Shown here: piece by piece, positions 9,177-17,802 of the stretch | Layout of the letters: every line of letters starts with the position of its first letter | How positions within the stretch are numbered: position 1 is the stretch's first letter | Assembly (NCBI GenBank): GCA_947303945.1 | Contig: CAMYZS010000002.1 | Location: forward strand, 23,548 to 87,547 | Length of the DNA stretch: 64,000 bases | Reading direction: 5' to 3' | Source: an uncultured Candidatus Saccharibacteria bacterium | GTDB taxonomy: Bacteria > Patescibacteriota > Saccharimonadia > Saccharimonadales > Saccharimonadaceae | Translations under genes and position numbers: made by a program | Notes under the pieces: model-generated | Seen by the model: the letters and a program-made list of their open reading frames with translations, nothing else | Databases searched by the model: none | Told to the model about the DNA's origin: nothing

Positions 9177-9266
9177 AGTGTTTATAATTATATCATTTTT
9201 AGAGAGTCTAGGACAAGCGTTTTCGAGATGACGCTAACCTAAACGGGTTATTATGGCTTTTGGCGA

Positions 9267-10736
9267 TTATTCTTTTGTCGCGGTTAGATAAGACGAAATT
9301 TTTTCTTGAGCGTTTTTGATTGTGGCTGGGTCTGGTTGCATGACGTAAAGCAGCCGTGAGCCCATAGAATAGGTAGGCTGCATATCACCACGACCGTCGA
9401 GCGAAATGCTCTCGATTTTCCAGGAGCGTAATTCGCCTAGCTGATAGCGAGCAAAAGAGGTGATTTCGTCGTAAGTGAGAGAGGTCTCGAAAGAGCCTTG
9501 GGCGGCTTCGAGAATTTTAGAGTAACGTACTAGATAGTGTGGGTCGGATATTTTTTGAACCAAAGCAGTTATTATTTGCTGTTGGTTTTGGCCGCGATGA
9601 CGATCGCCAGAGCTGTACGAGTAGCGTTCGCGCGCGTAGACTAAGGCGCATTCGGAATTGAGATGTTGAGTGCCCTCTTTAATATTACAATTACCGCGTT
9701 TAAAAGATGAATCGGAGACAATATCGACACCATCTACTGCATCAACGACATTGAGGAGGGTAGTAAAACCAACTTTAGCGGTATAGTTAATTTTTATATT
9801 GAGCAAGTCTTGAACGGTATTCTTGCTCATATTAATACCGTAGACACCGGCATGAGTGAGTTTATCCTTGACGCCACTAGTGCCATGGAGCTGAACGTAA
9901 TAGTCGCGCGGAATTGAGACGAGTAGCATTTTGAAAGTACGCGGATTAATGACGGCAAGAATATTAACATCGCTACGGGCAGTTTCGGAAATGTTGCCAC
10001 GGGAGTCGGATCCGGAAATATACAATATAAACGGTTCAGCAGTAATATTGACGGATTGGCGTTCGTCGGGGGCATCCGTGCGAACTTCGAATTCAAATAT
10101 TTTTTGAGTATCTTCGATAAATGTAGTATCAGCTTCTTGGAGAAAATCGAGGTAGCTTTGGTTAATTACAACAGCGGCGACATTGAAGTCGTAGATGGCG
10201 GCAACCATGGAGCCGATTTCTTCATAATCTTTCTCTTTGTAGTTTACGGTATTTTTGAGGGTATTCTTGGTGTTTTCGAGATTTGGATTAGTACTGATGA
10301 AGCCGATATGCTGGCGAGAAAGTTGCGAGATTTCTTTATAGTTTCCATTTTTGAGGACGCGAACTTGGTAGATTTGAGTTTCATAGTGTGTGCCAGTCAT
10401 ACTTTCAACAAAAGTAATGGTTTGACGAGCGTATTTGAAGCCAAGTAGGCTACCAGTGGTAACTATAATTGATAAAACAACGCAAATTATGCGTGTGGCG
10501 CGACTAGCTTTACTGCTAACTATAAGTTTGTAGCCGTTCAGGAGCAGTAGCCCTATTAAGGTTAGAGTGACTAGCCAAAATTGCCACGTTTGGAGAAGAT
10601 TGAGACGATTAAGGGAGTGTAGAAGCAGCCCGCTCATGAAAGCCTGGATGATAATTAGGATGATATATATAATGCGAAGTTTTGAAGAAGATTTATGTTG
10701 CTCTTTTTTTTCTTTCGCTTCCCTATTTTTGGTCAT
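9267..10736 (-). CDS. LytR-CpsA-Psr (LCP) family cell-wall glycopolymer ligase
   Basis: A 489-residue membrane-anchored protein with about three hydrophobic helices in the first 130 residues, an accessory region, then the LCP catalytic domain: SGSDSRG, RSDVNIL, LVSIPRDYY, KLTHAGVYG and YARERYSY with conserved Arg and Asp residues. LCP enzymes transfer undecaprenyl-linked polymers to peptidoglycan, acting outside the membrane. Its start overlaps the LicD stop by 4 bases, placing it in the surface-polymer operon. No strong terminator lies between it and the kinase gene, so readthrough is possible. Confidence 0.93.
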   Translation of the reverse strand: MTKNREAKEKKEQHKSSSKLRIIYIILIIIQAFMSGLLLHSLNRLNLLQTWQFWLVTLTLIGLLLLNGYKLIVSSKASRATRIICVVLSIIVTTGSLLGFKYARQTITFVESMTGTHYETQIYQVRVLKNGNYKEISQLSRQHIGFISTNPNLENTKNTLKNTVNYKEKDYEEIGSMVAAIYDFNVAAVVINQSYLDFLQEADTTFIEDTQKIFEFEVRTDAPDERQSVNITAEPFILYISGSDSRGNISETARSDVNILAVINPRTFKMLLVSIPRDYYVQLHGTSGVKDKLTHAGVYGINMSKNTVQDLLNIKINYTAKVGFTTLLNVVDAVDGVDIVSDSSFKRGNCNIKEGTQHLNSECALVYARERYSYSSGDRHRGQNQQQIITALVQKISDPHYLVRYSKILEAAQGSFETSLTYDEITSFARYQLGELRSWKIESISLDGRGDMQPTYSMGSRLLYVMQPDPATIKNAQEKISSYLTATKE

Positions 10737-11599
10737 TTATTTGTCTCCTTTTTGTGAAAATCAATTTTTGTGCCATCTTCGAATTCGACATAAGCCGGCT
10801 TATGAGTTTTACGTTGGTCGAGTGATGGCAGTTGCATATAATCTTCGCCATAGATATGTGTTAAGAACAGTTTATAATCGTGCGGGATAGCATATTTCTT
10901 GCCTTCAAAGTCAGCTTTTTTGAGCGGAAAGATACTATTACGTGGCCAGGTGCGATTGCGCACGTCTTTGCGATTGTTATAACATACGAGATTTGGCGAG
11001 TTTTCATCGGTATTCGATGCGCATACGCGGTATAGTTTTTTAATAAGCAGACGACGTGGCGTAATTTTGGCGATAATGTTTTTGATTCTATTATTAAAAG
11101 TATTGTCAAAGCTAATATTGATACTACTTTTGCGTATTATTAACTCGGCATAAAATTGTTTGCGATGTTTGTTGCGTGCTAATTCGTCGAAATCATCAGA
11201 TGCATTATCGAAAGGCATAATATCAACCCAAATACCGGTTGGCCCATTATAGTTTTTTTGGATACTGTCCTCAAAAAATTTAGTTTTAATGTTACGAACT
11301 TTCATGAATGGCAACCAGAATTCTGGATTAGTATCGTAGCAATCGAGTTGGAATTTGTCGGTATCTTGCCAGAGTTTGATGAATTTGTCATAGTCGGCGC
11401 GCGGCATAGCGAGATCGATATCGTCATCCCATGGAATATAGCCTTTATGGCGAATCGCACCTAAACATGTGCCGCCATAAAGCATGACTCGTAGATTGTG
11501 CTGTTTGCAAAAGTCGAAAATATAATCGAGAATTTCAATTTGAACTTCGCGTAGTTTCTTTAAGTATGTTTGGTCGGATATGTTATTTTTTACAGTCAC
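10733..11599 (-). CDS. LicD-family nucleotidyltransferase-fold transferase
   Basis: A 288-residue protein with the LicD signature: YGGTCLGAIRHKG followed by PWDDDIDLAMPR, where the clustered aspartates bind metal and nucleotide. LicD enzymes move phosphocholine, and relatives move ribitol-phosphate, from a CDP donor to sugars. The start is a GTG at 11599, set by AGGAG 6 nt upstream. It precedes LCP with a 4-base overlap and follows the flippase by 9 bp. With the TagD-like cytidylyltransferase in the same operon, a CDP-activated phospho-substituent on the surface polymer is likely; its identity is unknown. Confidence 0.9.
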   Translation of the reverse strand: MTVKNNISDQTYLKKLREVQIEILDYIFDFCKQHNLRVMLYGGTCLGAIRHKGYIPWDDDIDLAMPRADYDKFIKLWQDTDKFQLDCYDTNPEFWLPFMKVRNIKTKFFEDSIQKNYNGPTGIWVDIMPFDNASDDFDELARNKHRKQFYAELIIRKSSINISFDNTFNNRIKNIIAKITPRRLLIKKLYRVCASNTDENSPNLVCYNNRKDVRNRTWPRNSIFPLKKADFEGKKYAIPHDYKLFLTHIYGEDYMQLPSLDQRKTHKPAYVEFEDGTKIDFHKKETNK

Positions 11600-11608
11600 A
11601 TCTTTCTC

Positions 11609-13132
11609 CTAATGGCGTTGTTTAATGTAGGCTTTTAAAGTTTGTAAATCTTTGCGGAAAAACAAATAGCTGACAGTGCAGTATATTATAACAAAGATGC
11701 CGCAATAAATAAGAGCATGAACTATCCAGCTTTTGATGGTATATTCGGTGATCGGGAATACGGATATACAAAGAAGAACGCCGAGGGTTGTTGGGATTGC
11801 GAAGGCGGCGAAGCGATTGACGAAGCGCATGAATGGGCGGTTTAGCAAATGGTCGCGGAGGTACCAGATTTGAAAGACTGTGCGATAGGTCATTGCGACA
11901 AGTGTACCAATGGCGACACCGACGAGCCCGAGTTTTTGGACGAGGATAATCGATATTAGAATATTTATTCCGGCCTCGATATAGGCTTCTTTGGTCATAT
12001 CTTTAAATTTGCCCGCCATATAAGCTAGGCGTACGTATGGGTTGCGGATTACATAGACTGCTTCGCCGAGTAGAAATAGTACGCCGAAGAGTGGCTCGCA
12101 ATAGCTAACGTCAGTAACATTGTGAGTGTAAATCATGACGAAAGGTGTAATTAGTAAGCTGCCAATTGTAAATAATGAGAATGTAATAAAGAAGATAATA
12201 AATTCGAACAGATCGAACTTTCGATTGAGCTCTGCCTCGTCGCCAATAGCATAGAGATTACCGATTGATGGTGCAATGCCATTTGATAAAGAGATTACGA
12301 GATTACGCAGACCGGTAGTGATGAGTCCGTAGATACCGTAGACTGATACGGTTTCGAGGCGCGTAAAAATAGTGAGTAAAGTTACGTCGGTGTTGCTATG
12401 GATGAAATATGCGACATTGATAGACAAGCCGTCCCATCGGCTAGATATGAGCTTATTGTCGTATGTGGCCTTCTTGTCGATCTTGAAATATTTGTTAACG
12501 TAATGGTGATAGACAATTGGTTGCAGGCAGAAGATAAGCGCGGAGGTTAATTTAAGAATGTGGATATTTGGGAAGAACTTAACGATGAGGATGGCTGAGA
12601 CTGCGTCGAGGATAGTGAGGATGATTTGTGAAAAATACACAATGTAGCCGCGTCGACTAGCGTTTAGAAGGTTTTTGTAGCTAAATGAGAAGCAATATTG
12701 CGAGAACAGTTTAATGGCCAGAATTATTGTAAGCGATGAGATAAAGCTATAACTGAATGAGTTGTTGGATAAGAGCGGGTAGATGAAGGCTAAGACAATT
12801 GCGTAACCGATTAAAATATATGAGATATGGCGAAAAAAGCGAGTGCTAGTGCGAATAACTTTACTGATGGTTTCTTTGTCGCCTTTGGCGATAGGCTTAT
12901 AGAGCCGTGCCATAATGACACTATTAAAGCCGCCTTCGAGCAGTGAAACATAATTGAGGAATTGATTTAGTGACGACACGAGACCGTTAGTTTCAGAGCC
13001 GAAGGTGCTTAAAATGAGGCGCGGAATAATGAAGCCGTTGATAATAGTGACGACTTGCAAGAGAAGGCTCGAAAAAGTATTTAGCAACCCAACTGGGGCT
13101 TTTTTGCGTGTTTGGCGGCCAGTTTTTGACAT
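11609..13132 (-). CDS. Polysaccharide flippase (Wzx, MATE/MOP superfamily)
   Basis: A 507-residue polytopic protein with about 12-14 transmembrane helices and the early SETNGLVSSLNQF region typical of Wzx flippases of the MOP exporter superfamily. It should move a lipid-linked oligosaccharide across the membrane. It lies between LicD and the AsnB-like gene. A TATAAT at 13139-13144 stands only 6 nt before the ATG, indicating a leaderless transcript starting here in addition to any readthrough from upstream genes. It is one of two intact flippases in the window. Confidence 0.88.
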   Translation of the reverse strand: MSKTGRQTRKKAPVGLLNTFSSLLLQVVTIINGFIIPRLILSTFGSETNGLVSSLNQFLNYVSLLEGGFNSVIMARLYKPIAKGDKETISKVIRTSTRFFRHISYILIGYAIVLAFIYPLLSNNSFSYSFISSLTIILAIKLFSQYCFSFSYKNLLNASRRGYIVYFSQIILTILDAVSAILIVKFFPNIHILKLTSALIFCLQPIVYHHYVNKYFKIDKKATYDNKLISSRWDGLSINVAYFIHSNTDVTLLTIFTRLETVSVYGIYGLITTGLRNLVISLSNGIAPSIGNLYAIGDEAELNRKFDLFEFIIFFITFSLFTIGSLLITPFVMIYTHNVTDVSYCEPLFGVLFLLGEAVYVIRNPYVRLAYMAGKFKDMTKEAYIEAGINILISIILVQKLGLVGVAIGTLVAMTYRTVFQIWYLRDHLLNRPFMRFVNRFAAFAIPTTLGVLLCISVFPITEYTIKSWIVHALIYCGIFVIIYCTVSYLFFRKDLQTLKAYIKQRH

Positions 13133-13153
13133 GAGTATATTATATTATCTTCT

Positions 13154-14209
13154 CTAGGCTTCGTCGAGTAGGTTGAGATAGCGTTCGAGGCACCAGACTA
13201 GCCAGCGTTGATCGCCACTCATCGGATCGGTGCAATGTGGCCAAAATTCTGGGCGAGTTGGCCCTTGCCAATTACTAAACCATTCGTCCATTGGGCGCGG
13301 CATTGGTGTTTTTGGCGGAATTTCAAAACCTGGGTATAGCTTTGTAAATATCTCGCGAATTAGATATTTATTTTCGCCGTTTCGGATACGTTTAAGGTCG
13401 AGTGGGACGTCAAGAACAGTATTGGAGTATGGTAAGAAATACTCAATGTTGGCCGTTTCGCAGGCATTATAGTATGAGTTTAGAGCTTCTTTCATGAACG
13501 GATGAGTATTAAATTTATGTACGTCGATATAGCCATTTTGCTCGCATTGGTGAATGGGGTCTAGTACTAGGTCGCTTTCTTTGAGCGCGGCATATGGTTT
13601 AACGTAGGCATAACGATCGACGAATTGTCCGACGGTCCAGTCTTGTGACAAAAGTATGCTCAGACCGCCATAGTTGAGGTCGGCGCTTTCGCCGTAGATT
13701 AACACATCGACGCCATCTTTCTTTGCCTGAAGGCCGGCTTTATACATTTGTACTTCGATGGAATGAAAAGGCATTCCCTTGTGTTTGAGTAGGGTTGGCG
13801 TATAGTTCTCGAAATCTTCCCAATATATTTCTACGATGCGATGGTCTAAACCGCATTCTTTAGCATATTTTGCGGCACCTGGAGTCTCATCTGTAACTTC
13901 TTGACCGGGGACAACGCATTTAAAGGTGTAAGCAATTGTACCTTTTGGGAGAAATCTCGCAAGAATACCAGAGTCGATGCCGCCAGAAAGACAAAGGGCT
14001 ACTTTCTTTCCAGTCGCGACAAGTTTTTCGACCTGCGTTTGAAGGGCGATATGTAGTTCGTCAGATGAATGGATTTTGATGCGATTTTCTGGTATTTCGT
14101 GAGTATTGCGGCTGTACTTGTTTGAAAAAGTTTTATTATCATCGATAATTGTGCGATACATAAGATATGAGCTAGCGCAGTATCGACGATCTTCTATTAA
14201 TTCTTTCAT
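13154..14209 (-). CDS. Asparagine-synthase-like amidotransferase domain protein
   Basis: A 351-residue ATP-pyrophosphatase of the asparagine synthase type. The PP-loop is CLSGGIDSGI near residues 93-102, and a second ATP-contacting segment is YGESADLNYGG near 175-185. The N-terminal glutaminase domain and its Cys2 are missing, so ammonia must come from a partner or free pool. Such stand-alone proteins in polysaccharide loci amidate sugar acids or form amide-linked substituents. It shares one base with the cytidylyltransferase stop, so the two are coupled. Product unknown. Confidence 0.82.
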   Translation of the reverse strand: MKELIEDRRYCASSYLMYRTIIDDNKTFSNKYSRNTHEIPENRIKIHSSDELHIALQTQVEKLVATGKKVALCLSGGIDSGILARFLPKGTIAYTFKCVVPGQEVTDETPGAAKYAKECGLDHRIVEIYWEDFENYTPTLLKHKGMPFHSIEVQMYKAGLQAKKDGVDVLIYGESADLNYGGLSILLSQDWTVGQFVDRYAYVKPYAALKESDLVLDPIHQCEQNGYIDVHKFNTHPFMKEALNSYYNACETANIEYFLPYSNTVLDVPLDLKRIRNGENKYLIREIFTKLYPGFEIPPKTPMPRPMDEWFSNWQGPTRPEFWPHCTDPMSGDQRWLVWCLERYLNLLDEA

Positions 14210-14652
14210 TATTTTAAATCTCCTAAATCTTGTGATTTTTTATTACGAACAGCGGTGAGCGCCTTGCTGATTTGAGTGCTAGAGATTCCTTTGGTGTATG
14301 GGAAATAAACGATTTTTATGCCAGCTTCGGCGAATTCTTTTTCGTAGTTTAGCCATTTTTCGGTGCCATACCAATCGTCGCCGACGAAGAGGTAGCTAGC
14401 GCCGAGTTTTTTGCACATAGCGAGTTTATCCATATCTTCTTGCGGCACGACAGCATCGACATATTTACAGCAGCGAACTATTTCGGAACGGTCTTCATAT
14501 GGAATCATACATTTTTTCCCCTTATATTTGACGAGTTCATCGACAGTGACGCCTACTACGAGTTTGTCGCACATACCTTTGGCGTTCTTGAGGAGCTTGA
14601 GGTGACCAATATGAAAGAGGTCGTAAACTCCAGCCGTATAGCCAATAATCAT
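14209..14652 (-). CDS. Glycerol-3-phosphate cytidylyltransferase-like protein (TagD/GCT type)
   Basis: A 147-residue cytidylyltransferase with the HxGH box in YDLFHIGHLKLL (about 10-21), KYKGKK near 42-47 and GISSTQI at 129-135, in place of the RTEGISTT box of TagD. Enzymes of this family make CDP-glycerol, CDP-choline or CDP-ethanolamine; this one probably activates the group later transferred by LicD. The gene starts the operon at 14652. Cytoplasmic. Confidence 0.88.
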   Translation of the reverse strand: MIIGYTAGVYDLFHIGHLKLLKNAKGMCDKLVVGVTVDELVKYKGKKCMIPYEDRSEIVRCCKYVDAVVPQEDMDKLAMCKKLGASYLFVGDDWYGTEKWLNYEKEFAEAGIKIVYFPYTKGISSTQISKALTAVRNKKSQDLGDLK

Positions 14653-14706
14653 TTATTTTTCCTTCGCTTAGCTAATAGTTTTTAGTATAACAGAATTTTT
14701 AATTGA

Positions 14707-14742
14707 TGAAAAAGGCCCCAAACGTTTTTTTGTTTGAGGCTT
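14707..14742 (-). terminator. Rho-independent terminator
   Basis: On the minus strand, GCCTCAAAC and GTTTGGGGC pair around an A-rich loop and are followed by CTTTTTC. It lies directly after the stop of the small gene at 14747 and isolates it from the cytidylyltransferase operon. Confidence 0.8.
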
Positions 14743-14746
14743 TATG

Positions 14747-15028
14747 TTAGACACTCCAGCTTAACCATACTTTGTCCCATTCATTGGCAATGGCGGCGGT
14801 CGCTTGGCGCTGATTGCTGTCACTGATTTTACAGTTCATGTATATTAAGAAGTCCCTCGGAATGGCATCATCTCTTGTGGCGCGGTAACAGTTGTCGGCT
14901 CTCCATTTATTGCCTAGATCACCTTTCCATATTTTGGGGACATTGAAGTAGTAGCGCTTATGCTCGTACGCCGCCGATCTGGCGCACTCGTTGATAAAAA
15001 CAAACGGGATATGTATTTTATTAGACAT
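14747..15028 (-). CDS. Small hypothetical protein (93 aa)
   Basis: Not recognised. The start at 15028 is chosen because AAAGGAGG lies 10 nt upstream; a longer frame to 15082 has no ribosome site. The 93-residue product is rich in aromatic and basic residues (ECARSAAYEHKRYYF, KWRADNCYRATRDD, WDKVWLSW), with no signal peptide or membrane segment, so it should be cytoplasmic. It has its own promoter (15108-15136) and terminator and stands alone. This style is shared with other accessory genes at 19-29 kb. Confidence 0.65.
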   Translation of the reverse strand: MSNKIHIPFVFINECARSAAYEHKRYYFNVPKIWKGDLGNKWRADNCYRATRDDAIPRDFLIYMNCKISDSNQRQATAAIANEWDKVWLSWSV

Positions 15029-15107
15029 AGCGAGCTGTCCTCCTTTCGAAAGTTTCAAAGATATGTTGGATATCTTCTTCATGGAGCCTTAACAAAAGAC
15101 CTGTGGT

Positions 15108-15136
15108 ATTATCGGCTATCTATAAATAAAAGTCAA
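15108..15136 (-). promoter_or_regulatory. Sigma-70-type promoter of the 14747-15028 gene
   Basis: On the minus strand, TTGACT (15131-15136) and GATAAT (15108-15113) are separated by exactly 17 bp. The resulting 5' leader is about 70 nt. Confidence 0.65.
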
Positions 15137-15192
15137 GAGGTGATACGTAATTAATTAGTGTTATTTTGGCATGCTAATGTTAAAATGATGAT

Positions 15193-16770
15193 ATGAAGAA
15201 AATGATACTTGGATTTTGCATAATATTATTAACAGCATGTCTGTTTGCGCCAAAGCTGGTTTTTGCGGATGGTGCGTGCGAGGTGGCTGGAGTTGATGAT
15301 CTGTTAATTTGTGGCACTCCAGGTAGCGACGAAGAGACTGCTTTGCAAGACACGATTAAGAATTTCTTGAATACGGTGTATCTTTGGCTGGGTATAATTG
15401 CTGTCGTTGTAGTTGTTATTGGCGGTGTCAAGTATATGATATCCCAGGGAGATTCCGGACAAACTCAAGCTGCAAAAAACGCCATCACTTATTCTTTGGT
15501 CGGCTTAGTCGTTACTTTGGCGGCTTTTGCGATTACGAACTTCTTTATTGACGCATTGGAGGGGCGATCGCCTAGTGGGCAGGTAGCGACTGAGGGGGGT
15601 GGTGAGGCCGAGGGTGGTGGTAGTGGCGGCGCAGAAGAACCGTCTGCACCGAAAGAAAAGCGTGATGAGGTGAAGGCGGTTGTAATGTTGTCTTCTACGA
15701 AATTAATAATCGGAGATAAGGCTAAGCTAAGCGCTAAGGTTTTACCAGATTACGCCAAGGATAAGACAATCACTTGGTCGACGGATAATGCGAACGTGGT
15801 GAGTGTGGATTATAGTGGCAATATTGAAGCGAAGAAAGATGGCGAGGCAAATATTAAGGCGACTTCTAGTAATGGTAAATCAGCAGTAACGAAGGTTACG
15901 GTAACAAAGCCGATTGAAGTTGAATCGATTTCGCTTGAAAAAGATAGTATAACGATTAAAAAAGGCGAAACGACAAGCGTGAGAGCGACAGTCATGCCTA
16001 GCAAAGCCACAAATAAGTCTTTAACTTGGAAGTCGAGCAATAGCGCTATCGCCACGGTTGACTCTACTACTGGTAAAATTACGGGCAAGAAAGAGGGGAA
16101 TACTACTGTTACGGTGTCGTCAAATAATAAAAAGACCGCTTCGCTAAAAGTTAGCGTTACCGATCCGAGTGCGCAACATGCAATTAAGATTACGCAGCAG
16201 TTGAAGGATAGTCTAAACTATTATTATCAGACGAATTATATGAGTAATGATGCTTCTTGTCGTAGCAATTATGGTGGTGTTACCTGTGGCCTTTCCTCAT
16301 ATCTTGCATTAGTAAAGATTTTGACAGGCAAGGATCATGATTACCACGCATTTGCGCAGGAAGGGTGTAGTACGGGCTTCTTTAATGGTGAAGGTGCTAC
16401 GTGGGAAGTTGTGAGCAGAGATAGGAAGAGCTATTATGAAAATAAATACGGCATCGAGGGTAAGCCAATCCCAAATACCTGGGAATCGATTACGAGCGAG
16501 CTAAAGAAGGGGCATCCAATGGCGATTCTAGTAAGGGGGACTGGCGGCTTCCGCGGCACGTCGCACGATGGCATGCATTATGTAATTCTGATTTCTTATC
16601 GGTCGAATAATGGTGGCGAGGTTTATGCTTGGAACCCAGTATTAGATAGTTCGCGTTTAGGTGGCACGAGGGGCGGAAATTGGCTGAGTAAGAATCAGAT
16701 TATACAATACGCCATTAATCGGAGACCAAATACAGGTTCATTGCCGTGGGCGGCATGGAAAAAGAAATAA
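15193..16770 (+). CDS. Pilin-domain/Ig-like/C39-type cysteine protease fusion
   Basis: A 525-residue exported protein with an unusual domain order. Residues 1-25 are a signal peptide ending near VFA-DG (a lipobox-like LTAC is also present). Residues 50-122 are a TrbC/VirB2-like pilin domain of the type common in Patescibacteria, with two membrane helices (about 65-80 and 99-120) and the QGDSGQTQAAKNAI loop. A Gly/Ser-rich linker (134-150) leads to two bacterial Ig-like Big_2 domains (about 160-238 and 243-323). The C-terminal 190 residues resemble C39/papain-like peptidases, with Cys365 in GGVTCGLSS, His462 in DGMHYV and Asn481 in AWNP. It is probably membrane- or pilus-displayed. The upstream region lacks a clear Shine-Dalgarno. 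Confidence 0.85.
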   Translation: MKKMILGFCIILLTACLFAPKLVFADGACEVAGVDDLLICGTPGSDEETALQDTIKNFLNTVYLWLGIIAVVVVVIGGVKYMISQGDSGQTQAAKNAITYSLVGLVVTLAAFAITNFFIDALEGRSPSGQVATEGGGEAEGGGSGGAEEPSAPKEKRDEVKAVVMLSSTKLIIGDKAKLSAKVLPDYAKDKTITWSTDNANVVSVDYSGNIEAKKDGEANIKATSSNGKSAVTKVTVTKPIEVESISLEKDSITIKKGETTSVRATVMPSKATNKSLTWKSSNSAIATVDSTTGKITGKKEGNTTVTVSSNNKKTASLKVSVTDPSAQHAIKITQQLKDSLNYYYQTNYMSNDASCRSNYGGVTCGLSSYLALVKILTGKDHDYHAFAQEGCSTGFFNGEGATWEVVSRDRKSYYENKYGIEGKPIPNTWESITSELKKGHPMAILVRGTGGFRGTSHDGMHYVILISYRSNNGGEVYAWNPVLDSSRLGGTRGGNWLSKNQIIQYAINRRPNTGSLPWAAWKKK

Positions 16771-16774
16771 TACC

Positions 16775-17359
16775 TTATTTCTTAGCTAGATAATCTTCGA
16801 TGGCTTCGGTTTTGAGTTCATAGTCATTGGTGGTTTTGCCGTCGAAGTGCTGAAAACCTCCCTGCACTTCCGCAATTGAGCCGTTAAGTGCATTCTTGCG
16901 ATATTGAAATTTTAGATTATAGATATAATCAACGCCGTCGTCTTGCGTGACACAGAAATCGACGAATTCTTGCCGATTATCGTCGACCAAGTTGTAGCAG
17001 TTTGTCTTTTTGTCATGCTTGACATTTTGGTCTAGCTTGCCATCTTTAATAACTTCATTGACTGTGTCGAGCATCATATTATTATCGACGGAATAATAGA
17101 AATCGAGCATCGTGGAGTAGCCTTCGCGATGTCTGAATCTTTCTTCGATTGGACCAACGGCATCGAGTGCGACATTGTCGCCATAAATGACGTCAGCCTC
17201 GTCTTCCCCAGTTTTTTGTTTGTTGTTTTGTATGAGGAGGACGATAAGGGCGATAATAATAGCTACAGTAAGCGTGCTAATAATAGCAATAATAATAATT
17301 TTAGTTTTATTCTTAGGGGTTGTAATTTGATCGTTGTTCATTAAGTTTAAGTTTATCAT
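16775..17359 (-). CDS. Single-pass membrane-anchored hypothetical protein
   Basis: Not recognised. About 190 residues: a short basic N-terminus, one strongly hydrophobic helix (about 20-43), then an acidic extracytoplasmic domain with two cysteines (TNCYNL and FVDFCVT) that could form a disulfide. An alternative ATG at 17341 removes six residues; neither has a Shine-Dalgarno. The gene converges on the pilin-protease fusion with 4 bp between the stop codons, but the two are on opposite strands and need not be related. Confidence 0.65.
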   Translation of the reverse strand: MINLNLMNNDQITTPKNKTKIIIIAIISTLTVAIIIALIVLLIQNNKQKTGEDEADVIYGDNVALDAVGPIEERFRHREGYSTMLDFYYSVDNNMMLDTVNEVIKDGKLDQNVKHDKKTNCYNLVDDNRQEFVDFCVTQDDGVDYIYNLKFQYRKNALNGSIAEVQGGFQHFDGKTTNDYELKTEAIEDYLAKK

Positions 17360-17421
17360 AATATTGGTTAGTTGTGCCTATTCTTAATTTTGATAGTTCT
17401 TGATGTTATGCAACTTTACTA

Positions 17422-17450
17422 TTGACAAATAATACGCTATGTGCTACAAT
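17422..17450 (+). promoter_or_regulatory. Near-consensus promoter for the orphan ncRNA
   Basis: TTGACA (17422-17427) and TACAAT (17445-17450) are separated by 17 bp on the plus strand. Transcription would begin near 17457, just before the first stem of the structured RNA. Confidence 0.8.
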
Positions 17451-17456
17451 TAAGAT

Positions 17457-17753
17457 GACTCTTGCGAGCTAGCCGTCTAACTTATCTAGTAGTTAGCGGT
17501 TTAGCTAATGAAGGCGCAAGACGTACAATTAACCGGAGAGCGAATTTTAGAAGAGTGCGCGCTGTAGGGGCGCAGGGCTTTGTGCCCCATAGGGCCTGTT
17601 GGCGTTTCCTCCTTTCCTTCATGCGGATGAAACGTTGGGAGTCTCCCCGTTATTCAGACTCCCCCCATAAGCATTTTTCTAGTTCGCTTCTCCCCTGGGG
17701 AAAAATCCCCATTTTAAAACATCCAAATAAGCCCCCTTTTAAAGGGGGCTTTT
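17457..17753 (+). ncRNA. Orphan structured non-coding RNA, about 300 nt
   Basis: No convincing protein frame exists, yet the stretch lies between a near-consensus promoter and a strong terminator and is dense with stems. A closing stem CTTGCG/CGCAAG (17461-17466 with 17515-17520) encloses AGCTA/TAGCT, CCG/CGG and CTAACT/AGTTAG. Further stems are 17567-17574 with 17581-17588, TTCAT/ATGAA (17618-17631), GGGAGTCT/AGACTCCC (17637-17663) and TGGGGA/TCCCCA (17696-17711). It does not show the conserved boxes I know for tmRNA, RNase P or SRP RNA. Its class is unknown; the raiA RNA family is one candidate to test. Being a transcribed structured RNA is well supported, identity is not. Confidence 0.75.
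17729..17753 (+). terminator. Rho-independent terminator of the ncRNA
   Basis: AAGCCCCCTTT pairs perfectly with AAAGGGGGCTT, followed by a short T run. Confidence 0.85.
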
Positions 17754-17802
17754 AAATATTCTTTAAGTTTAGTGTTGTTGAGTAGTAGCGGGTAGATAAT
17801 GA

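Noticed and set aside
17462-17755. 97-codon plus-strand frame with a TTG start over the ncRNA
   Set aside because: No ribosome site, odd composition dictated by hairpin arms, and the frame ends inside the terminator; the stem-loop structure explains the sequence better.
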